Of a DNA stretch of 64,000 nt, positions 17,985 to 26,914 are shown piece after piece. Position 1 is the stretch's first letter. Each line of letters begins with the position of its first letter. The notes below the pieces were generated by a model. That model was not told where the DNA came from. It did not search any database and saw only the letters and a program-made list of their open reading frames with translations. Source of the stretch: JANPJV01 sp031425695 (GTDB taxonomy: Bacteria > Pseudomonadota > Gammaproteobacteria > Xanthomonadales > SZUA-5); assembly GCA_031425695.1 (NCBI GenBank), contig JANPJV010000301.1, positions 19,052 through 83,051 of the forward strand. The letters are read 5' to 3'. Both the position numbers and the translations under genes were made by a program.

Positions 17985-17999
17985 AACCGGGGAGTGACA

Positions 18000-18482
18000 T
18001 TGCGCATCGGGGAGCTTGCCAGGCTAGCGGATGTCGGCGTTGAGACTGTCCGCTTCTACCAGCGGAGTGCGATCCTGCCTCTGCCCCCGAAGCCCCCAGG
18101 CGGCATACGTTGCTATTCCGAGGAGCATCTGAAGCTCTTGCAGCGGATTCGCGTGGCCCGCGAGGTGGGCTTTTCCTTGGCGGAGATTCAAAGCGCCTTC
18201 TCGCGATTCAATCAGCCCTGCGCGGTCACCCACGGGTACGCCATGCACAAGCTGCTCCGGGTCACCGAGCAGATCAATCGCTTTACGCGGATGTCGATCT
18301 GCCTGGAGGCCTGGATCCGCTTCTGCGAGGAAGATTCCGCACGCTCCGTTCGCGATGCGATTGAAACGACAGTGGGTCCCTTGAGTGCTCAAACGATGGG
18401 CGAACTCAAGGACAAACGCACGAAGCCCAATAGATCGCCACGTACACGCGCTAGAAAGCGCCTCTCGCGGACTGATCCATAG
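18000..18482 (+). CDS. MerR-family regulator, mercury-regulator-like subgroup
   Basis: A 160-residue regulator with the N-terminal winged helix of MerR (RIGELARLADVGVETVRFYQ, then KPPGGIRCY). VETVRFYQR and the KP-x-G-x-IR-x-Y wing closely follow mercury-type MerR. Of the three Hg-binding cysteines, the first is kept (Cys74, in NQPC), the second has a counterpart (Cys109, in RFCEE), but the third is missing (SARSV); Cys101 is an extra. The long basic C-terminus (about 138-160) is unusual. TTG at 18000 is preferred since GGGGAG sits at proper distance; GTG at 17994 overlaps that site. The mer-like operator at 16782 is its probable target. The inducer is unknown. Confidence 0.8.
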   Translation: MRIGELARLADVGVETVRFYQRSAILPLPPKPPGGIRCYSEEHLKLLQRIRVAREVGFSLAEIQSAFSRFNQPCAVTHGYAMHKLLRVTEQINRFTRMSICLEAWIRFCEEDSARSVRDAIETTVGPLSAQTMGELKDKRTKPNRSPRTRARKRLSRTDP

Positions 18483-18658
18483 CACTTGTGCCGGTGCGGC
18501 ACTGCGCCGCGCGGCTGTACCGACCTCTGCTGCGTCCTTTTTTGAGCTGCCGGTGCGGCGGTGCGCTCAGCAATTCGGTGTTTTGGGAGCGAGGGTGTCG
18601 GCAAGGCCGACCCACGGCAGCTGGGAGACGTATCCTCTGTTGCAAAACGAGACCTCGC

Positions 18659-19600
18659 ATGGCCCAGGGCACGCACGATTTTGTCGACGATCCGCGCAAT
18701 GCGCAGGTCCTGATCTACCTCAATGGGCAGTTGGTGCCACGGGCGCAGGCCATGGTGTCGGTATTCGATTCCGGCTTCATCCTGGGTGATGGTGTGTGGG
18801 AAGGATTGCGCGTCGTCAACGGCCATCCGGCCTTCCTCGACGCGCATCTCGACCGCCTGTACGAGGGCGCCAAGGCGATCGCGCTCGATATCGGCATGGA
18901 CCGCCAGCAGCTCACGGCGGCGATATACGCCACGCTCGGCGCCAATGGGATGCACGATGGCGCGCACCTGCGGCTGATGGTCACCCGCGGGCTCAAGCGC
19001 ACGCCGTACCAGGACCCGCGCGTCTGCATCGGCCCGGCCACGGTGGTGATCATTGCCGAGTACAAGAATCCGCTACCGGAGACACTGGAGCGCGGCCTCA
19101 CGCTGTTCACCGTGCACGTGCGCCGCGGCTACCCGGATGTGCAGGATCCCAAGCTCAACAGCCACAGCAAGCTCAACTGCATCACCGCCTGCATCCAGGC
19201 GGCGACGGCGGGTGCGGATGAAGCCCTGATGCTCGACCCGCATGGGTTCGTCGCGACCTGCAACTCGACCCATTTCTTCATCGTCCGGCGCGGCCAGGTG
19301 TGGACCTCGAGCGGCGATTACTGCCTGCCCGGCATCACCCGCGCCAACGTGCTGCAACTGTGCCGCGACCACGGCATCCCCGCCTTCGAGCGCAACTTCA
19401 GCCTGACCGAGGTCTATGGCGCCGACGAAGCTTTCGTCACCGGAACCTTTGCCGGACTGGTACCGGTCAGCACGATCGATGGCCGGGTGCTCGGCTCTGC
19501 AAGCACCTCGGGTCGACCCGTGATCCAGCGCCTGCAGGCGCTGTATCGTGAGTTGGCGCAGCGTGAGGTGCTCGACTGCGGCGAGCGCGCCGGTCCATGA
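18659..19600 (+). CDS. PLP-dependent aminotransferase class IV (BCAT/DAAT-like)
   Basis: A 313-residue fold-type IV enzyme. Visible marks are the N-terminal GDGVWEGLRV, the probable PLP lysine in LNSHSKLNCITACIQA, the ADEALMLDPHGFVATCNSTHFFIV block and the phosphate-binding ADEAFVTGTFAGLVPV. The family transfers amino groups between branched-chain or D-amino acids and 2-oxo acids, or lyses aminodeoxychorismate. The substrate cannot be fixed by these motifs. The next gene overlaps its stop by four bases and is a sulfotransferase-like protein, so the two are co-translated. ATG at 18659 is the only start with a standard N-terminus. Confidence 0.88.
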   Translation: MAQGTHDFVDDPRNAQVLIYLNGQLVPRAQAMVSVFDSGFILGDGVWEGLRVVNGHPAFLDAHLDRLYEGAKAIALDIGMDRQQLTAAIYATLGANGMHDGAHLRLMVTRGLKRTPYQDPRVCIGPATVVIIAEYKNPLPETLERGLTLFTVHVRRGYPDVQDPKLNSHSKLNCITACIQAATAGADEALMLDPHGFVATCNSTHFFIVRRGQVWTSSGDYCLPGITRANVLQLCRDHGIPAFERNFSLTEVYGADEAFVTGTFAGLVPVSTIDGRVLGSASTSGRPVIQRLQALYRELAQREVLDCGERAGP

Positions 19601-20334
19601 GCGCGCCAACCCGCATTGCGATGTGGTCGGGGCCGCGCAACATCTCCACGGCGATGATGCGGGCGTGGGAAAACCGCGGCGATTGCACAGTCAGCGACGA
19701 GCCGCTGTATGCCCACTATCTCAAAGCGACGGGCGCCGACCATCCGGCGCGCGATGAAGTCATCGCCGCCGGCGAAACCGACTGGCGTCGCGTAGTCGAT
19801 GATCTCACCGGCCCGATTCCGGATGGCCAGCCAATCTGGTACCAGAAGCACATGTGCCATCACCTGTTGCCGCACATGGATCGCGAATGGATCGGCTCGT
19901 TGACCAACGTCCTGCTGATCCGCGATCCGCACGAGGTGGTCGCCTCGTACCTGCGCACGCGCGATACGGTCACGCCGGAAGACATTGGCCTGCCACAGCA
20001 GCAAGCGCTATTTCATTGGCTACGCGCGCGCAACGGTGTGCCACCGCCGGTACTCGACGCGGGCGAATTTCTGCAGGATCCGCGCGCGCACTTGAGCGCC
20101 CTTTGCGCGCTGCTGGGCATCAGCTTCGATGAGCGCATGTTGCATTGGCCACCGGGCCCACGCGCCAGCGATGGCATCTGGGCGCCACATTGGTATCACG
20201 CGGTCTGGCAATCGACCGGGTTCGACCAGCCGCATGGACGGCGCCAGCCCTTGAGCCCTGCGGCCGTTCGCGTCGTCGCGGAGTGCCGGGACGCCTATCA
20301 GGATTTGCACGCGCACCGGATGCGCGTCGATTGA
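19597..20334 (+). CDS. sulfotransferase-family protein (branched-chain-aminotransferase-linked type)
   Basis: A 245-residue P-loop protein of the sulfotransferase fold. The 5'-phosphosulfate loop is near the N-terminus (MWSGPRNISTAMMRAWENRG), and a 3'-phosphate-type motif is LTNVLLIRDPHEVVASYLRT. Homologues are often labelled branched-chain aminotransferase-like because they occur beside, or fused to, class IV aminotransferases; here the genes overlap by four bases (ATGA). Whether it transfers sulfate from PAPS or uses the fold otherwise is not known. A kinase of the same P-loop class is the alternative. Confidence 0.8.
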   Translation: MSAPTRIAMWSGPRNISTAMMRAWENRGDCTVSDEPLYAHYLKATGADHPARDEVIAAGETDWRRVVDDLTGPIPDGQPIWYQKHMCHHLLPHMDREWIGSLTNVLLIRDPHEVVASYLRTRDTVTPEDIGLPQQQALFHWLRARNGVPPPVLDAGEFLQDPRAHLSALCALLGISFDERMLHWPPGPRASDGIWAPHWYHAVWQSTGFDQPHGRRQPLSPAAVRVVAECRDAYQDLHAHRMRVD

Positions 20335-20407
20335 GGCGCAAGTCAGCGACCCCTGCGCAGGCGTTCAGTACGAGACGCGCGCGAAGTAGCTACACTCGCT
20401 TGCGCCA

Positions 20408-20815
20408 ATGTCATCCGCAACGAGGTCGATAGGCTCGCCTGTGTTCCGCCGCTACCGCCATCGTCGCTGGATCGCGCTGTTCGCGCTGATGGCGCTGCTG
20501 TTCCAGCAGTTCGCGGTGGCCGCATATTTGTGCCCGCAAGAACAGTTGGAGCGCTCCGCGGGTGTCGCCACGGGGGCGCCGTGCCACGCCTCGCGAGCGG
20601 TCGATTCGGCACTCTGCCACGAGCATTGCTTTCCGAGCCCGGCTTCGCCCGATCACACCGCGGTCGTGAGCATCGCGGCAGCGCTGTTGCCGGTCACCGC
20701 CTGGGTTCGCGAATGCGCCGGATCGACGGGCAAGCGCATGCAGACGCTTGCTGGGTTGATCGAACGCGTGCACCCGCCACCGCTGACCGTGCGGCACTGC
20801 AGCTTCCAGATTTGA
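20408..20815 (+). CDS. small exported Cys/His-rich protein at the head of cus operon 1
   Basis: A 135-residue protein with a basic N-terminus, a leader helix (WIALFALMALLFQQFAVAA) and a short mature part carrying CPQEQ, CHASRAVDSALCHEHCF, DHTA and a late Cys-His pair. Such small DUF2946/CopL-like exported proteins occur ahead of copper efflux genes and are thought to bind metal or modulate expression. It starts 69 bases before the outer-membrane channel gene of a Cu-type RND operon, on the same strand. The assignment rests on context and composition. Confidence 0.6.
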   Translation: MSSATRSIGSPVFRRYRHRRWIALFALMALLFQQFAVAAYLCPQEQLERSAGVATGAPCHASRAVDSALCHEHCFPSPASPDHTAVVSIAAALLPVTAWVRECAGSTGKRMQTLAGLIERVHPPPLTVRHCSFQI

Positions 20816-20883
20816 GCTTCCACATCGAGTGACCTCAAGTGCCGCCTGCGGGCGGTTCTCCCGTCTTCGTGGTGGAGGTTGTC

Positions 20884-22164
20884 GTGAATTTTCCTGTTCC
20901 TCATTGCGCGCGCCCGGGCCTGGCGCTGTCCCTGGTGCTCGGTCTCTCGCTGCTGAGCCCGGCGCTCAAGGCCGAGCCGCCTCCATTGTCGCTGTTCGAT
21001 GCTGTGCAACTGGCCGAACGCCAAGCGCCGCAGATCCGCGCGCGCGACGCCGCCATCGCTGCGGCCGAGGCCGCCATCGGCCCGGCCGGTGAGTTGCCGG
21101 ATCCGGAGCTCATCCTCGGTATCGAGAATCTGCCCATCGATGGCGACGAGCGCTTGAGCCTCACCGATGACTTCATGACCATGCGCAAGCTCGGCTTCAT
21201 GCAGTCCTTTCCGCGCCGCGAGAAGCGCCTGCTGCGGGCCGAACGCGCCACGAGCGAGGCCGCGCGCGAGCGTTCGCTGCTGATCAGTGAGCGCTTGGGC
21301 GTTCACGAAGCGGTTGCGCGCGCCTGGATTGCGGTGGCGATCGCCGAGCAGCGCGCGCGGCTCTTGCAGGAGCTTGCAGCGACTGCTGATGCGCAACTGG
21401 CCGCCGCAACCGCCGCGCTGACGGCCGGGCGCGGCTCCGCAGCGGACGGAATCAACGCGCGCAGCGCGGTGGTCGCGCTGCGGGATCGAATCCTGGCAGC
21501 GCAGGCGCAGGTCGATACGGCGCGTTCCGACCTCAAGCGTTGGCTGCCTGGGTTCGCAGACGCGAAGCTGGCGCCGGCACCCGACTGGTTCGATCTCGGT
21601 GTGGAGGCCGACGCGCTTGCCGGCAAGATTGCCCATCACCGCGAACTTCTGGCGTTCGCCGCAGCCGAGCATGCGGCGGCGACTGAGGTGGCGCTCGCGC
21701 GCGCCGAGAAGCGTCCGGATTGGTCGCTCGAAATGGCCTACGCGCAGCGGGGGCCGCAGTACTCGAACATGCTGTCGGTGCAGGTGCGGGTCGGCTTGCC
21801 AATCTTTGCGGGCTCGCGCCAGGAGCCGACCATCGCCGCCAAACAGGCCCTGCTCACCGGCATCGAAGCCGAGCGCGAGGCGGCGCTACGCATGCACGGT
21901 GCCGAGCTCGAGCGGACGGTCACGGTGTGGCGCAGCAGCGCCGAGCGTCTGCGTCGCTATCAACGTGATCTGCTGCCATTGGCCGAGGAGCGCACGGCGG
22001 TGGCGCTTGCTGCCTACCGCGGCGGCAGCGGCGATCTGCAGGCCGTGCTGGTCACCCTCGAAGCGGCCATTGAACAGCGCCTGGCCTATGTCGATTTGAC
22101 CGATACCTTGGCGCAGGCCTGGGCCACGCTGCACTTCGCCTTTCCGCAGGAGGGCGCGCGATGA
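20884..22164 (+). CDS. cusC: outer-membrane channel of a Cu/Ag RND efflux pump (CusC/CzcC type, TolC family)
   Basis: A 426-residue TolC-family outer-membrane factor. A signal peptide (LALSLVLGLSLLSPALKA) precedes two rounds of long helices with outer-membrane hairpins, typical of the fold (LFDAVQLAERQAPQIRARDA, GELPDPELILGIENLPI). It would form the exit duct for the adaptor and pump encoded next. GTG at 20884 is chosen because GGTGGAGG lies just upstream and the leader starts there; the open frame extends back to 20839. Its stop overlaps the adaptor start by four bases. It lacks the lipobox that some CusC proteins have. Confidence 0.85.
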   Translation: MNFPVPHCARPGLALSLVLGLSLLSPALKAEPPPLSLFDAVQLAERQAPQIRARDAAIAAAEAAIGPAGELPDPELILGIENLPIDGDERLSLTDDFMTMRKLGFMQSFPRREKRLLRAERATSEAARERSLLISERLGVHEAVARAWIAVAIAEQRARLLQELAATADAQLAAATAALTAGRGSAADGINARSAVVALRDRILAAQAQVDTARSDLKRWLPGFADAKLAPAPDWFDLGVEADALAGKIAHHRELLAFAAAEHAAATEVALARAEKRPDWSLEMAYAQRGPQYSNMLSVQVRVGLPIFAGSRQEPTIAAKQALLTGIEAEREAALRMHGAELERTVTVWRSSAERLRRYQRDLLPLAEERTAVALAAYRGGSGDLQAVLVTLEAAIEQRLAYVDLTDTLAQAWATLHFAFPQEGAR

Positions 22165-23654
22165 GCCGCCTGCGCTTGCTACTGGTCCTGCTGCTTGGCG
22201 TGGTCGTCGGCAGCGCCGCGACGTGGTGGTTCACGAAAGCTCCGCAAGAAGCGCGTTCAGACGAGCCCAGGCCAACGGCTGAACAGACCGTGCTCTATTG
22301 GTACGACCCGATGGTCCCGAATCAGCATTTCGACCAGCCGGGCAAATCGCCGTTCATGGACATGCAGCTGGTCCCGAAGTACGCCGGAGCGGCCGAAGAT
22401 GCGGCGGGGACGGTCAGCATCGATCCGCGGCTGGTGCAGAACCTCGGCGTACGCACCGCAACTGCGCAACGCGGCCGGCTTGGCGTCAGTGTTCGCGCCA
22501 CCGGATCGGTGGCCTTCGACGAGGGTGCGATCACCTGGGTGCAGGCACGCGTCGCCGGCATCGTCGAACGTCTGCATGTACGAACCACGCTGATGCGGGT
22601 CGACCAGGGCCAGCCGCTGCTGACCCTGATCGCACCCGAATGGACGGCCGCACAGGCCGAGTATCTGGCGTTGCGCCAGACGCGCAGCGCGGGGCTCGAT
22701 GGCTTGCGCGCGGCAGCGCGCCAACGGCTGGTGCTGCTCGGCATGAGCGAAGGCCAGATACGCGCGGTGGAACGTAGCGGCCGCGCGCAGGATCGCATCA
22801 CCGTTAGCGCCGCGCACGCTGGGGTCATCGGCGAACTGAGTGTGCGCGAGGGCGCCAGCGTCATGGCCGGCACGCCATTGATGCGCATCAACGGCCTCGA
22901 CTCGGTGTGGATCAATGCGGCGATTCCCGAAACGCAGATCGGACGCGTGCCGGCCGGCGCCACGGTGACCGTGGAATTGGCGGCCTATCCCGGGATGAGC
23001 TTCGCGGGCGTGATCGACGCCCTGCTGCCGGATCTGGATGCGGCCACGCGCACGCAGGTTGCCCGCATCCGCGTGCCGAATGCGGACGGACGATTGCTGC
23101 CGGGGATGTTCGCGCAGATCAAGATCGAGGCCGCTGAGAACGCGGCTCATCTGGTCCTGGTGCCCACCGAGGCGGTGATCGCGACCGGCACGCGCGATGT
23201 GGTCATCGTCGATGCCGGCGATGGCCGCTTCCGCGCGCAGGAGGTGCGCATAGGCGACGAGGCGAACGGCCAGACGGCCGTGCTGGAAGGCTTGTCTGAC
23301 GGCGATCGGGTGGTCCTGTCCGGTCAGTTCCTGGTCGACTCGGAAGCCAGTCTGATCGGGACGCTGGCAAGGCTGGAGACCAGCCCAGCGGATGACGCTG
23401 GCAGTGCGGCGGCCGAACGCCACTCGGCCCAGGGCGTGATCGAAGACACCAACGGCCACACCTGGACCATCGCCACCGACGCCATCCCGTCCTTGCAGAT
23501 GGGCGCGATGTCGATGCGCTTCTATCACCCGGAGCATCTGCCGGAAGACCAGTTCAAGGCTGGCGCGCGGGTCAGCTTGTCCTTCTTCCGAAACGCCGAT
23601 GGCGAATTCGAAATCGCCGAAGTCGCGGTCGTCGCGCAGGCGCCCACGCCATGA
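22161..23654 (+). CDS. cusB: Cu/Ag efflux periplasmic adaptor with fused CusF-like domain (CusB)
   Basis: A 497-residue membrane-fusion protein. Order: an N-terminal membrane anchor, a heavy-metal-binding segment (VLYWYDPMVPN, then SPFMDMQLVPKYA), barrel-sandwich and helical-hairpin domains (about 90-400), and a C-terminal CusF-like barrel (about 418-497). The last part has Trp, Met and His in IPSLQMGAMSMRFYHPEH, the pattern with which CusF binds Cu(I)/Ag(I). A separate cusF gene is therefore replaced by a fused chaperone domain that hands metal to the pump. It overlaps cusC and cusA by four bases on each side, so the three are one translational unit. Confidence 0.92.
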   Translation: MSRLRLLLVLLLGVVVGSAATWWFTKAPQEARSDEPRPTAEQTVLYWYDPMVPNQHFDQPGKSPFMDMQLVPKYAGAAEDAAGTVSIDPRLVQNLGVRTATAQRGRLGVSVRATGSVAFDEGAITWVQARVAGIVERLHVRTTLMRVDQGQPLLTLIAPEWTAAQAEYLALRQTRSAGLDGLRAAARQRLVLLGMSEGQIRAVERSGRAQDRITVSAAHAGVIGELSVREGASVMAGTPLMRINGLDSVWINAAIPETQIGRVPAGATVTVELAAYPGMSFAGVIDALLPDLDAATRTQVARIRVPNADGRLLPGMFAQIKIEAAENAAHLVLVPTEAVIATGTRDVVIVDAGDGRFRAQEVRIGDEANGQTAVLEGLSDGDRVVLSGQFLVDSEASLIGTLARLETSPADDAGSAAAERHSAQGVIEDTNGHTWTIATDAIPSLQMGAMSMRFYHPEHLPEDQFKAGARVSLSFFRNADGEFEIAEVAVVAQAPTP

Positions 23655-26600
23655 TCGCGCGGGTGATCTACGGCGCCATCGCGAACCGTTTCCTGGTCTT
23701 GCTTGCGGCGCTGTTCCTGACCGCCTGGGGCCTGTACGCGGTCAGTCGCACGCCGGTCGATGCATTGCCCGATCTGTCGGATGTGCAGGTGATCATCCGC
23801 ACGACCTGGCCCGGGCAATCACCGCAGCTGGTCGAGAACCAAGTCACCTATCCACTGACCACGACCATGCTCTCGGTGCCGGGCGCCAAGGCTGTGCGCG
23901 GGTTTTCATTCTTCGCCGACTCCTACGTCTACGTGTTGTTCGAAGACGGCACAGATCTCTACTGGGCACGCTCGCGCGTCCTCGAGTACTTGAACCAGGT
24001 GCAATCGCGGCTGCCGCGCGGCGTGACCACCGCGCTCGGGCCAGACGCGACCGGGGTCGGCTGGATCTACCAGTACGCACTGGTCGACCGTGGCGGCCAG
24101 AACGACCTGTCCGAGCTGCGCGCGCTGCAGGACTGGTTCTTGCGCTTCGAGCTCAAGACCGTGCCGGGCGTCGCCGAAGTCGCCAGCATCGGCGGCATGG
24201 TGCGCCAGTACCAGGTCGTACTTGATCCTGAGCGCCTGCGCGCTTATGGCGTCAGCCAGGCCCAGGTGATCGACGCCGTGCAGCGTGCCAACGGCGAGGC
24301 TGGCGGTTCAGTACTGGAGCTGGCTGAAGCCGAATACATGGTGCGGGCGAGCGGCTATCTGAAAAGCCTCGAGGATTTCCGCGCGATACCCCTGAGCAGC
24401 AATGCGACGGGCACGCCGGTACTGCTCGGCGATGTCGCCCGCGTCCAGCTCGGCCCCGAAATGCGCCGGGGCATTGCCGAGCTCAATGGCGAAGGCGAAG
24501 TCGTCGGCGGCGTGATCATCATGCGCTCCGGCAAGAATCCGCAGGCGACGATCAGCGCGGTGAAGGCCAAGCTCCAAACCCTGCGCGCGAGCTTGCCGGC
24601 CGGCGTCGAGGTGGTCGAGACCTACGATCGCTCGCAACTGATCGGCCGCGCAATCGACAACCTGACCGCGAAGCTGCTCGAAGAATTCCTGGTGGTGGCG
24701 CTCGTCTGCGCGGTGTTCCTGTTCCACCTGCGCTCGGCACTGGTGGCGATCGTGGCGCTGCCACTCGGCGTGCTGATGGCCTTCATCGTCATGCAATGGC
24801 AGGGCCTCAACGCCAACATCCTGTCGCTCGGCGGCATCGCGATCGCGATCGGCGCCATGGTCGATGCGGCGATCGTCATGATCGAAAATGCTCACAAGCA
24901 TCTCGAGGCCTGGCAGCACGCGCATCCCGGTGAAAGCTTGGAAGGCGAGGCGCGCTGGCGTTTGATCGGAGACGCTGCGGCAGAAGTCGGGCCGGCGCTG
25001 TTCTTCAGCCTGCTCATCATCACCCTGTCCTTTGTTCCGGTGTTTACCCTGGAGGCGCAGGAAGGCCGCTTGTTCGCGCCGCTCGCGTACACCAAGACCT
25101 ATGCGATGGCGGCGGCGGCGGGGCTGTCCATCACCTTGATTCCGGTGTTGATGGGCTACTGGATTCGCGGCCGCATACCGGACGAAAACGCCAACCCGCT
25201 GTCGCGTGTGCTGATCAGCAGCTACCGGCCGCTGCTCGATGCGGTGTTGCGCTTTCCCAAATCCACGCTGGTGTTGGCGTTGGCCTTGTTGCTGGCGACC
25301 GCGTGGCCCATCACCCAGATCGGTGGCGAGTTCCTGCCGCCGCTGGACGAAGGCGATGTCCTGTACATGCCGACCGCGCTGCCGGGACTTTCCACGGGCA
25401 AGGCCGCGCAGATCCTGCAACAGACCGACAAGATGATCCGTTCAGTGCCGGAGGTCGCAAGTGTTTTCGGGAAGATCGGACGGGCCGAAACGGCGACCGA
25501 TCCGGCGCCGATGGAAATGGTCGAAACCACCGTGCGCTTCAAGCCGCGCGCCGAGTGGCGTGCCGGCATGACCCCGGAAAAGTTGATCGAGGAACTCGAC
25601 GCGGCGGTGCGTCTGCCGGGACTCACCAACCTGTGGGTGCCACCGATCCGCAATCGACTGGATATGCTGGCCACCGGCATCAAGTCGCCGATCGGGATCA
25701 AGGTCAACGGCAACGATCTTGCGGTCATCGACCAAGTCGCGGCAAGCATCGAGAAGGCGATCAAGGATGTCCCTGGCGTGAGCTCGGCGCTGGCCGAGCG
25801 ACTCACTGGCGGCCGCTACATCGACATCGCGATCGACCGCGCGGCGGCGGCGCGCTACGGCCTCAATATCGCCGATGTGCAGAGCATCATCACCGCCGCG
25901 ATCGGCGGGGAAAACATCGGCGAAGTGGTCGACGGTCGGCGCCGCTTCCCGATCAGCGTGCGCTATCCGCGCGAACTGCGCGACAGCGTGCAGAAGTTGC
26001 GCGAGCTGCCGATGCTGACGGCTGCGGGCGCCCAGATTGTGCTCGGCAGCGTCGCCCAGATCAGCATCAGTGCCGGACCGCCGATGATCCGCAGCGAAAA
26101 TGCACGGCTCTCGGGCTGGATCTACGTCGACGTCCGCGACCGCGACCTCGCGTCGGTCGTGGGCGATCTCAAGCAACGCGTCGCCCGCGATATCCAGCTG
26201 CCGGCGGGTTACTCAATCACCTGGTCCGGCCAGTTCGAGTACTTCGAGCATGCGATGGCCAAGCTGAAGGTGGTGATTCCGGCGACGCTGGTGATCATCT
26301 TCGTGCTGCTCTATCTGACCTTCGGACGCGCCGACGAAGCGGCGCTGATCCTCGGCAGTATTCCCTTCGCACTGATCGGCGGTTTCTGGCTGATGTACCT
26401 GCTCGGCCACGCCTTGTCGGTCGCCACGGCGGTGGGTTTCATCGCGCTCGCAGGCGTCTCCGCCGAGTTCGGCGTGATCATGCTGCTGTACCTGAAGCAC
26501 GCTTGGGAGCGCCGTCTTGCAGCCGGCGAACCGGCATCGCCAGAAACCCTGCTCGCCGCCATCCGCGAAGGCGCTGTCCAGCGCGTGCGCCCCAAGGCGA

Positions 26601-26806
26601 TGACCGTTGCCGTCATCCTTGCCGGCCTGTTGCCGATCATGATCGGCAGCGGCACCGGCTCGGAAATCATGCAGCGCATCGCTGCCCCCATGGTCGGCGG
26701 GATGATCTCGGCGCCACTGCTGTCGATGCTGGTGATTCCAGTGGTGTACCGGCTGCTGCGCGAGCGCTCGGATGTGGTGCGCGCAGCGGAGGCTCCGCTC
26801 GCGTAG
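23651..26806 (+). CDS. cusA: Cu(I)/Ag(I) HME-type RND efflux pump (CusA)
   Basis: A 1051-residue inner-membrane proton antiporter with 12 predicted segments and two large periplasmic loops. The three methionines that bind Cu(I)/Ag(I) in E. coli CusA fall at the same numbers: Met573 (YMPTALPG), Met623 (PMEMVE) and Met672 (RLDMLATG). The proton-relay region is seen in GGIAIAIGAMVDAAIVMIEN. This supports monovalent copper/silver rather than Co/Zn/Cd export. It ends the overlapping cusCBA set. A beta-propeller gene follows after 108 bases, with a GTAG...GCTAC inverted repeat between. Confidence 0.95.
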   Translation: MIARVIYGAIANRFLVLLAALFLTAWGLYAVSRTPVDALPDLSDVQVIIRTTWPGQSPQLVENQVTYPLTTTMLSVPGAKAVRGFSFFADSYVYVLFEDGTDLYWARSRVLEYLNQVQSRLPRGVTTALGPDATGVGWIYQYALVDRGGQNDLSELRALQDWFLRFELKTVPGVAEVASIGGMVRQYQVVLDPERLRAYGVSQAQVIDAVQRANGEAGGSVLELAEAEYMVRASGYLKSLEDFRAIPLSSNATGTPVLLGDVARVQLGPEMRRGIAELNGEGEVVGGVIIMRSGKNPQATISAVKAKLQTLRASLPAGVEVVETYDRSQLIGRAIDNLTAKLLEEFLVVALVCAVFLFHLRSALVAIVALPLGVLMAFIVMQWQGLNANILSLGGIAIAIGAMVDAAIVMIENAHKHLEAWQHAHPGESLEGEARWRLIGDAAAEVGPALFFSLLIITLSFVPVFTLEAQEGRLFAPLAYTKTYAMAAAAGLSITLIPVLMGYWIRGRIPDENANPLSRVLISSYRPLLDAVLRFPKSTLVLALALLLATAWPITQIGGEFLPPLDEGDVLYMPTALPGLSTGKAAQILQQTDKMIRSVPEVASVFGKIGRAETATDPAPMEMVETTVRFKPRAEWRAGMTPEKLIEELDAAVRLPGLTNLWVPPIRNRLDMLATGIKSPIGIKVNGNDLAVIDQVAASIEKAIKDVPGVSSALAERLTGGRYIDIAIDRAAAARYGLNIADVQSIITAAIGGENIGEVVDGRRRFPISVRYPRELRDSVQKLRELPMLTAAGAQIVLGSVAQISISAGPPMIRSENARLSGWIYVDVRDRDLASVVGDLKQRVARDIQLPAGYSITWSGQFEYFEHAMAKLKVVIPATLVIIFVLLYLTFGRADEAALILGSIPFALIGGFWLMYLLGHALSVATAVGFIALAGVSAEFGVIMLLYLKHAWERRLAAGEPASPETLLAAIREGAVQRVRPKAMTVAVILAGLLPIMIGSGTGSEIMQRIAAPMVGGMISAPLLSMLVIPVVYRLLRERSDVVRAAEAPLA

Positions 26807-26853
26807 GGCGCTCGCGAGAATTGACCTAGGGCGCCACGCGCAAGCGGGCGCTA
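26804..26853. repeat. GTAGGGCGC inverted repeat after cusA
   Basis: GTAGGGCGC at 26804 faces GGGCGCTAC ending at 26853, with a further GGGCGCC in between. It spans the cusA stop codon and may end or stabilise the transcript. It looks like another GTAG-foot intergenic repeat. Confidence 0.4.
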
Positions 26854-26914
26854 CCTGACAGACTGCACGTCTGTCGCCGCCGGTGGGCGCAAGCTCGCGT
26901 AAAGGAGTTGAGGA

